A stretch of 64,000 nucleotides of DNA from Clostridioides mangenotii TR. Lineage in GTDB: Bacteria; Bacillota; Clostridia; Peptostreptococcales; Peptostreptococcaceae. The stretch lies in contig NZ_AXUS01000006.1 of assembly GCF_000498755.1 (NCBI RefSeq), positions 53,706 to 117,705 of the forward strand. The letters run 5' to 3'. The notes under the pieces are model-generated. The model saw nothing but the letters and a program-made list of their open reading frames with translations, was not told where the DNA came from and made no database searches. Shown here piece after piece: positions 38,210 to 47,144 of this stretch; positions within the stretch are counted from its first letter, which is position 1, and each line of letters starts with the position of its first letter. The position numbers were made by a program, and so were the translations under genes.

Positions 38210-40671
38210 ATGGGAATTAAAATATATGATATAGAAGGTATGACATGTGCTTCATGTGCGCTGACAATTGAAAAAGCTACTTCAAAGCTCTCTGGTGTTT
38301 CAAAAGCATCTGTGAACTTAGCAACAGAGAAGTTAAATATACAATTTGATAAAAATAAAATATCTGAAAAAGATATTCAAAAAGCAGTTTCCGATGCTGG
38401 GTATAAAGCAATTACTAATGTTTTGCATAGGGTATTTACAATAGAAGGCATGACATGTGCATCATGTGCACAGACAATTGAAAAAGCAGTTAACAAACTA
38501 GAGGGAATTTCAAATGTAGCTGTAAACCTAGCCACTGAAAAAATGATGGTAGATTTTGATCCAGAAGCTTTAAATGTATTAGATATTACAAAAGCTGTAT
38601 TAGATGCTGGTTATTCAGCAAAAGAAGAAGTGAATTCTGTCAACAGCATAGACGAGGATAGAGAAAAAAGCAAAAACATATTAAATATATGTGGAAAAGA
38701 TTTTGGATATCGTCAATTTTTACAGTACCGCTGCTTTATGTATCCATGGGACATATGATAGGGTTACCATTGCCAAGTGCTGTTAATCCAATGATGTATG
38801 CAGATAATTTTGCATTGCTTCAACTTATACTAACAATACCGGTGGTATTTTTAGGAAGAAGTTTCTTCACAGTAGGATTTAAAACTTTGTTTAAAGGACA
38901 TCCAAATATGGATTCTCTAGTTGCTTTAGGTACAAGTGCAGCCGTTGTATACAGTTTATATGGAACTGTTATGATATTAAGCGGTGACGCAAGCTTTACT
39001 GAAGCATTATACTATGAATCTGCTGCTGTAATTCTTACACTAATTACTTTAGGTAAATATTTTGAAGCAGTTTCAAAGGGAAAGACATCTGAGGCAATTA
39101 AAAAGCTAATGGGTCTTGCTCCAAAAAATGCGATTGTATTAAGAAATAACAAAGAAATAGAAATTCCAGTAGATGCTGTACAGTTAGAAGATGTAATAAT
39201 TGTTAAGCCAGGAGAGAAAATACCTGTAGACGGTGTTTTGATTGAAGGAAGTACATCTATAGATGAATCTATGTTAACTGGTGAGAGTATTCCAGTTGAG
39301 AAAAAAATAGGCGACAATGTAATCGGGGCAAGTATTAATAAAAATGGAAGCTTTAAATTCAAGGCTACAAAAGTAGGAAAAGACACGACATTATCACAAA
39401 TAATTAAATTAGTAGAAGAGGCTCAAGGTTCTAAGGCGCCAATAGCTAAAATGGCAGATAAAATTTCAGGTGTATTTGTACCTATTGTGATTGTATTGTC
39501 ACTTCTATCAGGATTAGCATGGTACTACTTGGGGCAGGAATCATGGATTTTCGCATTGACAATTACCATATCAATACTAGTGATTGCTTGTCCATGTGCA
39601 CTTGGTTTAGCAACACCGACAGCTATTATGGTCGGAACGGGAAAAGGTGCTGAAAATGGGGTCCTTATAAAAAGTGGAGATGCTCTAGAGACTACTCATA
39701 AAATAAAAACAATAGTTTTCGATAAGACAGGAACAATTACAGAAGGAAAGCCAAAAGTAACAGATGTGGTTACTAGTAAAAATATTAGAGAAAATGATTT
39801 ACTTAGATTAGCCGCATCTGCAGAAAAGGGCTCTGAACATCCTCTAGGTGAAGCAATTGTAAATGGTGCAGAAGAAAGAGGCTTAAAACTTGTTAAAACA
39901 GATTATTTTGAAGCTATACCAGGACATGGAATCGAAGTATCAATTGAAGGAAGTACACTACTCCTTGGTAATAAAAAATTAATGGATGATAGAAAAATTT
40001 CTTTAGGAGATTTAGGAAAGGCTTCAGATAAACTTGCTGAGCAAGGAAAAACACCGATGTATATATCTAAAGATGGGAATATAGCAGGAATTATAGCCGT
40101 AGCGGATACAATTAAGCAAAATAGTAAACAGGCGATTAAGAAACTACACAGTATGGGAATAGAAGTCGCAATGATTACTGGCGACAACAAACGTACTGCC
40201 CAAGCTATAGCTAAACAAGTTGGTATTGATAGAGTGTTAAGTGAAGTTCTTCCAGAAGATAAGGCTTCTGAGGTTAAGAAACTTCAAGTAGGTGGAAAAA
40301 AAGTAGCTATGGTAGGGGATGGAATTAATGATGCTCCAGCTTTAGCTCAAGCAAATATAGGGATAGCTATTGGATCAGGTACTGATGTTGCAGTAGAATC
40401 AGCAGATATTGTATTGATGAGAAGTGATTTAATGGATGTTCCGACTGCCGTTGAACTAAGTAAAGCAACAATTAAGAATATCAAACAAAATCTATTCTGG
40501 GCATTTGCTTATAATACATTAGGAATTCCAGTAGCTATGGGAGTACTACACTTATTTGGAGGTCCATTACTAAATCCTATGATAGCAGGAGCAGCAATGA
40601 GTTTTAGCTCTGTATCAGTATTAATAAATGCGTTAAGATTAAAAAAGTTTAAACCTTCATCTGTTGAATAA
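38210..40671 (+). CDS. copA: Copper-translocating P-type ATPase, split by a frameshift
   Basis: Cu(I) export ATPase. The first frame (38210-38758) holds two heavy-metal domains with GMTCASC (about 8-14 and 79-85). The second frame (open to 40671) holds the membrane CPC in ACPCALG, phosphorylation site [13 protein letters not shown] and GDGINDAPA. The frames differ by one base near 38664-38676. Adding one A to the six-A run at 38664-38669 restores [16 protein letters not shown] and one 820-residue protein of normal CopA length. The split is therefore probably a sequence error or a recent mutation. Confidence 0.92.
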
Positions 40672-40715
40672 CAGTAGAAGTTGAATAATAAAAAGTTATA
40701 TTAGGAGATTTTTAT

Positions 40716-40923
40716 ATGAAAAAAATAGTAGTAATAGATGGAATGAAATGCCAAGTATGTGATGATGCAATTAGAGAAAAATGATTCTATTACAGGAGTG
40801 GATGAAGTATTGATTGATTTGGAAAACAAGCAAGCTACTGTAGCGTGAAGCGAAAATGTTACTTTGGATGATTTAAAGATATCATTAGAAGACACAAAAT
40901 ACTCTGTTGCATCAGAAGTTTAG
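40716..40923 (+). pseudogene. copZ: CopZ-like copper chaperone, degraded
   Basis: ATG 40716 behind TTAGGAGATT starts MKKIVVIDGMKCQVCDDAI, a heavy-metal-associated domain with the CxxC site. The frame stops after IREK. The remainder (NDSITGVDEVLIDL and onward to YSVASEV) is in another frame, and that frame contains a TGA after ATVA. One frameshift plus one nonsense codon suggest real decay. The position after copA fits a chaperone. Confidence 0.7.
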
Positions 40924-40941
40924 TTATCAATTTTGTTAAAC

Positions 40942-40976
40942 AAGCATAGTCAAGATTATTTTGGCTATGCTTTTTA
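40942..40976 (+). terminator. Terminator of the cop operon
   Basis: AAGCATAGTC (40942-40951) pairs with GGCTATGCTT (40963-40972), followed by TTTT. It lies inside the extended frame upstream of the MutS-like gene, which supports the later start chosen for that gene. Confidence 0.75.
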
Positions 40977-41028
40977 CTGTCGTTGTACTATAATTTTAGT
41001 AAATGAAAAATATATCGAAGGAGCAATT

Positions 41029-42720
41029 ATGTTTACTTATATCAATAGTTCAGAGTTTTTAAAGTTTATACTAGGGCTTTCATGTGTTGTATTTATAATA
41101 TTTATATCAGCAATATATCAAGAAAGCAGACGTCTTAAAATGGTAAAAAGGCAAATTATAAGTCAATATGGAAAGCCGATAGATATTTATGAAACTACGA
41201 TCGATATGAAAAGTGTTTCGAGCTTTTTCAGAAACAAATCTGAAGGAGATGGGATCATTGATGACATAACTTGGAATGATTTAAATATGGACGATATATT
41301 TAAATCGATTAACAATACTCGAAGTACAGCTGGCAGGGAAATGCTTTACATAATATTAAGAGATAACAATGTAGATAAAAAGAGTCTAATAAAAAGAGAT
41401 AAAGTTATTGAATATTTTAGACAAAATGAAGAGGATCGGTTTAAAGTTCAATATATTCTCGATAAACTCGGAATAAGCAAAGATTTGTATACTACAAGCT
41501 GTCTATATAATGATCCTGATGAGAGTAAAAATAGATTATTTATTTATAGAATACTATCGTATATGCCGATAGCATTGTTGTTTATGATGTTTGTATCTAA
41601 GTGGTTTGCGTTACTTGCTATTTTATCTGTAGGAGTCAATATAGGGATTAGTTTAAAGCATAGGGTTAAAAAGTTAAATGTCGATGGGTATAGCTATTTG
41701 ATAAAACTAATAAAAATTGCAAATTTAATTAAAAAACTTAATTTAGATATTTTGGATAATGGAATAAAAAATTTAGAATTAGATTTAAAAAAATTAGATA
41801 TAATAAAAAGAAAAAGTATAGAATCGAATCCAAATAATATATTTTCGGAAGTAAATATTTTTAATGAATATATAAATTTAATGTTTTTGAGAGAGTTAAA
41901 GATATATGAAATGGTAAAAGAGAGGATAATAAAAAATCAGGACAATTTAATGAGAGTCTATGAGTACATAGGTGAGCTGGATGCTTTAATAGCAGTAGCA
42001 TCTTTTAGAGATAGTTTAAATTATTATGTCAAGCCAGATATTGAGATAAGTGTGTGTAAATTTAAGAATAGATTAGAGTTTGAAGATCTATATCACCCGC
42101 TTATAGAAAATCCAGTTGTTAACTCTGGAAAATTTTATAGAGGGTCGTTGATTACAGGATCAAATGCTTCTGGAAAATCTACATTTATAAAAACGGTAGC
42201 AGTAAATGCGATTCTCGCCCAAACTATATACACGACATGTGCGAAAAAGTACATATCATCTATGTATAATATATATACTTCAATGGCTTTAAAAGACGAT
42301 ATTTTGAACAGTGAAAGTTATTTTATGGTTGAAATAAGGTCATTAAAGAGAATTGTGGACAATGTAAATAATGATAAGCCTACTCTATGTTTTGTTGATG
42401 AAATACTTAGGGGGACTAATACTATTGAAAGGATAGCATCTTCTTGTGAAGTTCTCGGATATTTGAGCTTAGGAAACTGTTTGTGTTTTGCAGCTACACA
42501 TGATATAGAACTTACATATCTGTTGGAGGGAAAGTTTGATAACTACCATTTTGAAGAAAATATAACGGACAAAGATATTGAGTTCGATTATAAACTACAT
42601 AGAGGAAAGGCACAGAGCAGAAATGCAATAAAGTTGCTAAGTTTTATGGGATACGATGCTGATATTGTTGAAAAAGCTTCAAATAGAGCTGCTGACTTCG
42701 TAAATACTGGTAAATGGTAA
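41029..42720 (+). CDS. Membrane-anchored MutS-family ATPase
   Basis: 563 residues. One N-terminal membrane helix (about 10-30) and two more near residues 165-205 precede a helical lever region and a C-terminal MutS ATPase domain. The domain has Walker A TGSNASGKST (about 377-386), Walker B PTLCFVDEILRGTN and ATHDIEL. There is no mismatch-binding N-terminal domain, so this is not MutS1 and not a standard MutS2 (no Smr domain). Such MutS-like membrane proteins are common in Firmicutes, with unknown function. The start is ATG 41029 behind GAAGGAG. Confidence 0.88.
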   Translation: MFTYINSSEFLKFILGLSCVVFIIFISAIYQESRRLKMVKRQIISQYGKPIDIYETTIDMKSVSSFFRNKSEGDGIIDDITWNDLNMDDIFKSINNTRSTAGREMLYIILRDNNVDKKSLIKRDKVIEYFRQNEEDRFKVQYILDKLGISKDLYTTSCLYNDPDESKNRLFIYRILSYMPIALLFMMFVSKWFALLAILSVGVNIGISLKHRVKKLNVDGYSYLIKLIKIANLIKKLNLDILDNGIKNLELDLKKLDIIKRKSIESNPNNIFSEVNIFNEYINLMFLRELKIYEMVKERIIKNQDNLMRVYEYIGELDALIAVASFRDSLNYYVKPDIEISVCKFKNRLEFEDLYHPLIENPVVNSGKFYRGSLITGSNASGKSTFIKTVAVNAILAQTIYTTCAKKYISSMYNIYTSMALKDDILNSESYFMVEIRSLKRIVDNVNNDKPTLCFVDEILRGTNTIERIASSCEVLGYLSLGNCLCFAATHDIELTYLLEGKFDNYHFEENITDKDIEFDYKLHRGKAQSRNAIKLLSFMGYDADIVEKASNRAADFVNTGKW

Positions 42721-42846
42721 CCTTGGTAATTATAAATTAAATAAAGTTAATATTGAACTAAATGTTACAAGTTTGCAGAACAACTTTCACCAGAACTAAG
42801 ATATATTTTATGATATAATTATACAGTAGAAAGGATGGTGAAAGAG

Positions 42847-43482
42847 TTGAAAAAAGGTTTAAATATAGTTTTTTCTATATTTTTTAGCTTGTTGATAATA
42901 GGAGCGGCTGTAAGGGTTACTGTCGGCTTTAAAGAACTCTATTACTACGATATTGATAAACTAAAGATAGAAGAGATGTCTGGAATGACTAAAGCCGATA
43001 TAAAGTTAAACTACAATTACCTGATAGATTACAACCTCGATAAAAAAGTAGGTAGTTTTGAATTGCCAACTCTACCATCATCTGAGTTCGGAAAAATCCA
43101 TTTCGAGGAAGTTAGAGATATAATACAAAATGTTTTAAATTTATTCTACGTATGTGTAGTAGTTTGTATAATCGGAATAATAATCAGTATAAAGAATAAA
43201 AATATAGATATATTAAAAATAACATCTATATCTTTGATAGTAATGCCTATAGCAGTAGCAATCCCTATTTTAATAAATTTTGAAAAAAGTTTTGTGATTT
43301 TCCATGAGCTATTATTTAACAATAATTATTGGATATTTGATCCTGCCTTAGATCCTGTGATTACAATGTTACCAGAACAGTTTTTCTTTCATGCAGGAAT
43401 GATGATATTAGCGCTCATATTATTTACAAGTATATTTCTATATTTATCTTATAAATCACTTAAAAATAAATCAGAAAATTAA
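42847..43482 (+). CDS. TIGR01906-family integral membrane protein
   Basis: About 211 residues with an N-terminal helix, an extracytoplasmic segment and three more helices near the C-terminus. The LNYNYLIDYNL, FFFHAGMMIL and YYYDIDKLKI segments match the TIGR01906 family of uncharacterised clostridial membrane proteins. The start is uncertain: ATG 42835 has AAGG directly against it, too close to work; TTG 42847, six bases after GGTG, fits better. Function unknown. Confidence 0.8.
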   Translation: MKKGLNIVFSIFFSLLIIGAAVRVTVGFKELYYYDIDKLKIEEMSGMTKADIKLNYNYLIDYNLDKKVGSFELPTLPSSEFGKIHFEEVRDIIQNVLNLFYVCVVVCIIGIIISIKNKNIDILKITSISLIVMPIAVAIPILINFEKSFVIFHELLFNNNYWIFDPALDPVITMLPEQFFFHAGMMILALILFTSIFLYLSYKSLKNKSEN

Positions 43483-43503
43483 ATTTTATTCTTAGCAGGA
43501 TGT

Positions 43504-43726
43504 ATGGTTATAGCAATAAGAGAAGAAAAAAACAATGATTACAGTTCGATTGAAAGTGTACAGAGCGTTTAAAACAGCTGAACATGCCGATAGAGATGAG
43601 CACAATTTAGTGAGTAGACTTAGAAATTCAAATGCTTACATAAAAGAACTGTAATTAGAACAAAATTCTTTAAACAGTGTAAAAGGTGAAGTAGTGTCCG
43701 CAAAAGAGTTTTTTGAACAAGAATAA
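43504..43726 (+). pseudogene. YhbS-like GNAT acetyltransferase, internally deleted
   Basis: From ATG 43504 the frame reads AIREEKNNDYSSIESVQS. One frame change later it continues FKTAEHADRDEHNLVSRLRN and NAYIKEL, matching the N-terminus of YhbS-type N-acetyltransferases. A stop codon follows. The same frame then gives LEQNSLNSVKGEVV and SAKEFFEQE, resembling the family's C-terminal end. About 90 central residues, with the acetyl-CoA site, are missing. This is a genuine relic, not a single-base error. Confidence 0.7.
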
Positions 43727-43808
43727 TTTTTCATTGTAAGTATTTACTTTTACATTTAGCATAAAATTTAACAGTTAACTAAAAAAATAAGCCCAATACA
43801 AATTAACT

Positions 43809-43837
43809 TAGACATATAGTTAAAAATCTGCTATAAT
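43809..43837 (+). promoter_or_regulatory. Promoter of the orphan attenuator
   Basis: TAGACA (43809-43814) and TATAAT (43832-43837) are separated by 17 bases. Transcription would start near 43844. Confidence 0.65.
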
Positions 43838-43843
43838 ATGTTT

Positions 43844-44080
43844 GAAATTCAATATGTTAAGAGAAAGGGATGAACTGAGGTCATGAATATATAATCTATT
43901 TTATTAATTTAAAGTATTATTAGGGATTAAATCTGTGGTATACAACAGGTTTGATTTTGTAATGCTTAAATTAAGGAGAGTAGGTTAATATATTGACTAG
44001 ATCGTCATGGCTAGTTCAATTTTTTCGCCCTTTTTGGTAATCTCTCCTTATTTAAGTTTGTAATTAAGGAGAGATTTTTT
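43844..44080 (+). promoter_or_regulatory. Transcription attenuator with leader peptide
   Basis: Three mutually exclusive segments are visible. A is CTTAAATTAAGGAGAG (43965-43980), B is CTCTCCTTATTTAAG (44042-44056), and C is TAAGGAGAG (44065-44073) followed by six Ts. A pairs with B (antiterminator) or B pairs with C (terminator). A short leader ORF lies between A and B. An upstream hairpin AAATCTGT/ACAGGTTT lies at about 43929-43952. No plus-strand gene follows directly; the next gene is antisense and hflX has its own promoter. Confidence 0.7.
43993..44040 (+). CDS. Leader peptide of the attenuator (15 codons)
   Basis: TTG start and stop at 44038-44040, encoding (M)TRSSWLVQFFRPFW. SD-like AAGGAGAG lies 12 bases upstream, inside segment A of the attenuator. 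The hydrophobic/aromatic peptide ending in FFRPFW looks like a ribosome-stalling leader. An overlapping frame from ATG 44007 (MASSIFSPFLVISPYLSL) is an alternative but has no good binding site. Confidence 0.5.
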   Translation: MTRSSWLVQFFRPFW

Positions 44081-44106
44081 ATTATTGTAATTAAAAAGAT
44101 AAAAAA

Positions 44107-44397
44107 TTAAGGATTCAAAGATTGTAATAAAAAGCTAAACTTTTTGTTTGCAATTTTAACAATATCTTGGAATTTGCTCATTATGTACTCGTAATTACTT
44201 TTTTTATGTGGCAACATACATTTTGAACAGTCCTTTATTCCGTTTTCTGTAAAATTGGGATTACCTCCACATTTTTCACCTAAAGCGTACAATGGACAGT
44301 AGCAAAATAGACAGTTAAACTCTTCTGGTTTATCTGTTTTGTGACATGGAAAGTACTCACAGTCTTTGTGATTAAAAAATTTATAATTATCAGTCAT
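44107..44397 (-). CDS. Cysteine-rich small domain protein
   Basis: 96 residues with about ten Cys, matching the cysteine-rich small domain family: CEYFPCHK, NCLFCYCPLYALG, KCGGNPNF, GIKDCSKCMLPH. The cysteines probably bind metal. Similar proteins occur near cobalamin or metal genes in other anaerobes, but nothing here supports that. AGGAGGAATT precedes ATG 44397. Confidence 0.88.
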   Translation of the reverse strand: MTDNYKFFNHKDCEYFPCHKTDKPEEFNCLFCYCPLYALGEKCGGNPNFTENGIKDCSKCMLPHKKSNYEYIMSKFQDIVKIANKKFSFLLQSLNP

Positions 44398-44577
44398 AAT
44401 TCCTCCTAAATTATTTTAAAAATATACCAAATAGATTTATAGCAAAACGATTAATGGTGATAATAATATTATACAATAATTATTTCAAGATATATATGTA
44501 TATATATTCAAAACAATAAATCTAATGTTATAATTATCAAATAAGTAAAAGAATAACGAATGCTGAGAGGTGAATGT

Positions 44578-45879
44578 ATGGAAAAGATGGAGTTATTAGA
44601 AAAAGAGCACGAAAAGGCATTGCTTGTAGGTTTAAATTTGACTACAAATCTTAAAAGAAGTGATGATATAGATATAAATGATTCTATGAAAGAGCTAGAA
44701 GAACTTGCTAAAGCAGCAGGAGCGGAAGTTGTAGGGAGTTTAATTCAAAATAAACAATCTATAGACGCAGCATTTTATATGGGAAAGGGAAAGATCGAGG
44801 AGATAGCGGCTTACTCAAAGTCTCTAGAAGCAACTATTGTTATTTTTAATGACGAGCTATCTGGGTCTCAGATAAGAAATATTGAAGATACTGTTGGAGT
44901 TAAAATTATAGACAGAACTACATTGATTCTAGATATATTTGCACAGAGAGCGATGAGTAAAGAAGGTAAACTTCAAGTGGAATTGGCCCAACTTAGATAC
45001 AGAGTTCCTAGACTTTATGGAATGGGAGGACAAATGAGTAGAACTGGAGCTGGGATAGGTACAAGAGGCCCTGGTGAGCAGAAGCTAGAAGTAGATAAAA
45101 GACATATACTAAATAGACAGTCAGATATTAGAAATGAGCTTAAGCTTGTCAGAAAAAATAGAGAAACACAGAGAATTCAGAGAAAGAAGTCAAAAACGCC
45201 AATTGTTGCATTAGTTGGGTATACTAATGCAGGAAAATCGACTCTTCTTAACGAATTAATAAAGACACATAAAGATTATCATCAAGATAAAGAAGTTTTC
45301 CAAAAAAATATGCTCTTTGCAACACTAGATGTAACTCTTAGAAAAGCCAGTTTGCCAAATAAAAAAGAATATTTAGTTGTCGATACAGTTGGGTTTGTAA
45401 GTAAACTCCCACACGACCTGATTGAAGCATTTAAAGCGACTCTTGAAGAGGTTCAGTATGCGGATTTAATACTACATGTTATTGATGCTACGAATGAAAG
45501 CTTTGAAATTCAACAAAAGACAACTGATAAAGTTCTTAAAGAATTGGACATAGAAGATAAGAAACAGATACTTGTATACAATAAAGTAGATAAATTAGAG
45601 CTAGATATATATCCAAAAAATCAACCAGATGTAGTGTATATTTCAGCAAGACAAGGCATAAATATGGATAAATTGATGAACATGATAGAAGAAGCTTTAA
45701 TGGATGATATGTATGAAGTAAATTTACTACTTCCGTATGATAAGGCTAATATATTCAGTGAACTTAAAAATAAATACACTATAGACAACTTCGAATATGT
45801 TGATAGCGGTATAGAAGTAAACGTAAGTTTAGATGAGAAAGATTTTAATACTTACCAAAGTTATATTTTAGAGAAGTAG
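44578..45879 (+). CDS. hflX: GTPase HflX
   Basis: Ribosome-associated GTPase that splits stalled ribosomes, 433 residues. An N-terminal HflX domain (about 20-180) contains ELAQLRYRVPRL and GAGIGTRGPGEQKLE. The GTPase domain has G1 GYTNAGKST (about 215-223), G3 DTVGF and G4 NKVDKL. The start is ATG 44578 behind GAGAGGTG; the in-frame ATG at 44560 would include that site. A TATAAT near 44531 probably drives it. Confidence 0.95.
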   Translation: MEKMELLEKEHEKALLVGLNLTTNLKRSDDIDINDSMKELEELAKAAGAEVVGSLIQNKQSIDAAFYMGKGKIEEIAAYSKSLEATIVIFNDELSGSQIRNIEDTVGVKIIDRTTLILDIFAQRAMSKEGKLQVELAQLRYRVPRLYGMGGQMSRTGAGIGTRGPGEQKLEVDKRHILNRQSDIRNELKLVRKNRETQRIQRKKSKTPIVALVGYTNAGKSTLLNELIKTHKDYHQDKEVFQKNMLFATLDVTLRKASLPNKKEYLVVDTVGFVSKLPHDLIEAFKATLEEVQYADLILHVIDATNESFEIQQKTTDKVLKELDIEDKKQILVYNKVDKLELDIYPKNQPDVVYISARQGINMDKLMNMIEEALMDDMYEVNLLLPYDKANIFSELKNKYTIDNFEYVDSGIEVNVSLDEKDFNTYQSYILEK

Positions 45880-45889
45880 GTAATGAAAA

Positions 45890-46558
45890 GTGAGAATATC
45901 TTGGGAGAATATAGATGTAATAGAAGATTTTTTTATAACATATCTTCTATACAAAGAATCGAAGACAGTTCCACAAATTAGTAAAATTAGAAACATATCA
46001 CAAGAAGAAGTCAAAGAGCAAATAATAGAGGCAAAGCTGATGATTAGAGCATCTCACAAGGAAAGTGACAAAGTTAAAGAGGATATACTTGATGAGTTTT
46101 TGAAGTTAGATAAATCTAGCAGACTTGATTTTATGGATAGCTTAGATGATGAAAAAATGTTATACTTTAAGAGAAAGCTCTTTAAAAGAATCACAGAAGA
46201 AAAAAATGCTGAGGATCTTATATCATTGATATGGGCGACAGGTGAACTTAAAGACAGTAAGTTTTTAAATTTGCTTCATCACCTTACAGATCATAGACAT
46301 TCAGATGTTAGAAGAATAACTTATTCAGCCCTTAGGAAGATAGGATCTAAAGAAAGTAAAGAGTTTTTAGAAAAGGGTCTTTACGATTCAAACGCTCAGA
46401 CTAGACAGTACTCAGCTAAAGCATTATCAGAAATTGGCGATGAACTCAGCTTAAAGATTTTGAAACGTTTGAGGTCGCTAAATAGAAACTCAGAAAAAAA
46501 TTATGTATTGAGAGCATATGATGAAGCAATCAATACCTTAGAACAACATAAAATTTAA
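45890..46558 (+). CDS. HEAT-repeat protein
   Basis: 222 residues, GTG start 10 bases after hflX. The N-terminal part has a helix-turn-helix look (KTVPQISKIRNISQEEVKEQ). The C-terminal half has at least two HEAT-type helical pairs (SDVRRITYSALRKIG and AQTRQYSAKALSEIG). Such repeats mediate protein binding. Tight spacing with hflX suggests co-transcription. No enzymatic motif is seen. Confidence 0.82.
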   Translation: MRISWENIDVIEDFFITYLLYKESKTVPQISKIRNISQEEVKEQIIEAKLMIRASHKESDKVKEDILDEFLKLDKSSRLDFMDSLDDEKMLYFKRKLFKRITEEKNAEDLISLIWATGELKDSKFLNLLHHLTDHRHSDVRRITYSALRKIGSKESKEFLEKGLYDSNAQTRQYSAKALSEIGDELSLKILKRLRSLNRNSEKNYVLRAYDEAINTLEQHKI

Positions 46559-46630
46559 TATAACTTACTAATGCTAATCATAATGTGTCTCTTAAAATCA
46601 AGACTATTAATTATTTGGGAGGGGTTAGAA

Positions 46631-47071
46631 ATGATAGTTAGACGTTGTGCAGGTGGAGTAGTGTTTTACGCAAATAAAGTACTGTTATTAAAAAACGACA
46701 GAGGAGAGTGGACTTTGCCAAAGGGTAAAATCAACGGTGGAGGTCTGCCTTATGAAAGTGCTGTCGAAAGGGTTAAACATGAAACTGGAATCGCAGCTTT
46801 TATGGTAGATGTTGCTGGTGACACAATGTATGAATTTTTCTCAAGAAGTAGACAACAAGAGGTATGCAACGCGATTATGTGGTATGTAATGGAAGCGGAA
46901 GATACGAAGTGTGTACTTGCTCCTGAATTTAGTGAAGGTGGATTTTACAAGCTTAAAGATGCGTTAGAAATGATTACTCACCATAAGGAAAAAGCATTAG
47001 TTGAAATATCATATAAAAAATATAAAGATCTTAAAAGGCTAGTCTCAGAAAAAGAGAACATAGCTTACTAA
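46631..47071 (+). CDS. Nudix-domain protein with degenerate Nudix box
   Basis: 146 residues with the Nudix fold: RRCAGGVVFYANKVLLLKN, then EWTLPKGKINGGG and a Nudix box region ending ERVKHETGI. Compared with the consensus GX5EX7REUXEEXGU, the first Glu is Gly, RE is ER, and EE is HE, so most metal-binding acids are lost. It may be a non-hydrolysing binding protein. GGGAGGGG lies before ATG 46631; the frame is open upstream to 46571 but without a site. It follows the HEAT-repeat gene. Confidence 0.87.
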   Translation: MIVRRCAGGVVFYANKVLLLKNDRGEWTLPKGKINGGGLPYESAVERVKHETGIAAFMVDVAGDTMYEFFSRSRQQEVCNAIMWYVMEAEDTKCVLAPEFSEGGFYKLKDALEMITHHKEKALVEISYKKYKDLKRLVSEKENIAY

Positions 47072-47080
47072 AAATACAGA

Positions 47081-47120
47081 CAAAATAAAAGAGAGGGATC
47101 TATTCCTCTCTTTTATTTTG
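47081..47120 (+). terminator. Terminator after the Nudix gene
   Basis: Perfect 16-base stem CAAAATAAAAGAGAGG (47081-47096) with its complement at 47105-47120 and an eight-base loop. Confidence 0.9.
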
Positions 47121-47144
47121 TAAAATGGAAGATAGGAGTTAACT

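Noticed and set aside
40716..40923. In-frame TGA in the copZ relic read as selenocysteine
   Set aside because: There is also a frameshift, no Cys homologue is expected at that position, and no SECIS-like hairpin is evident.
43844..44080. 6S RNA or metabolite riboswitch at the orphan attenuator
   Set aside because: The length and A/B/C alternation would allow it, but the leader ORF between the alternating segments and the lack of known aptamer motifs fit a peptide attenuator better.
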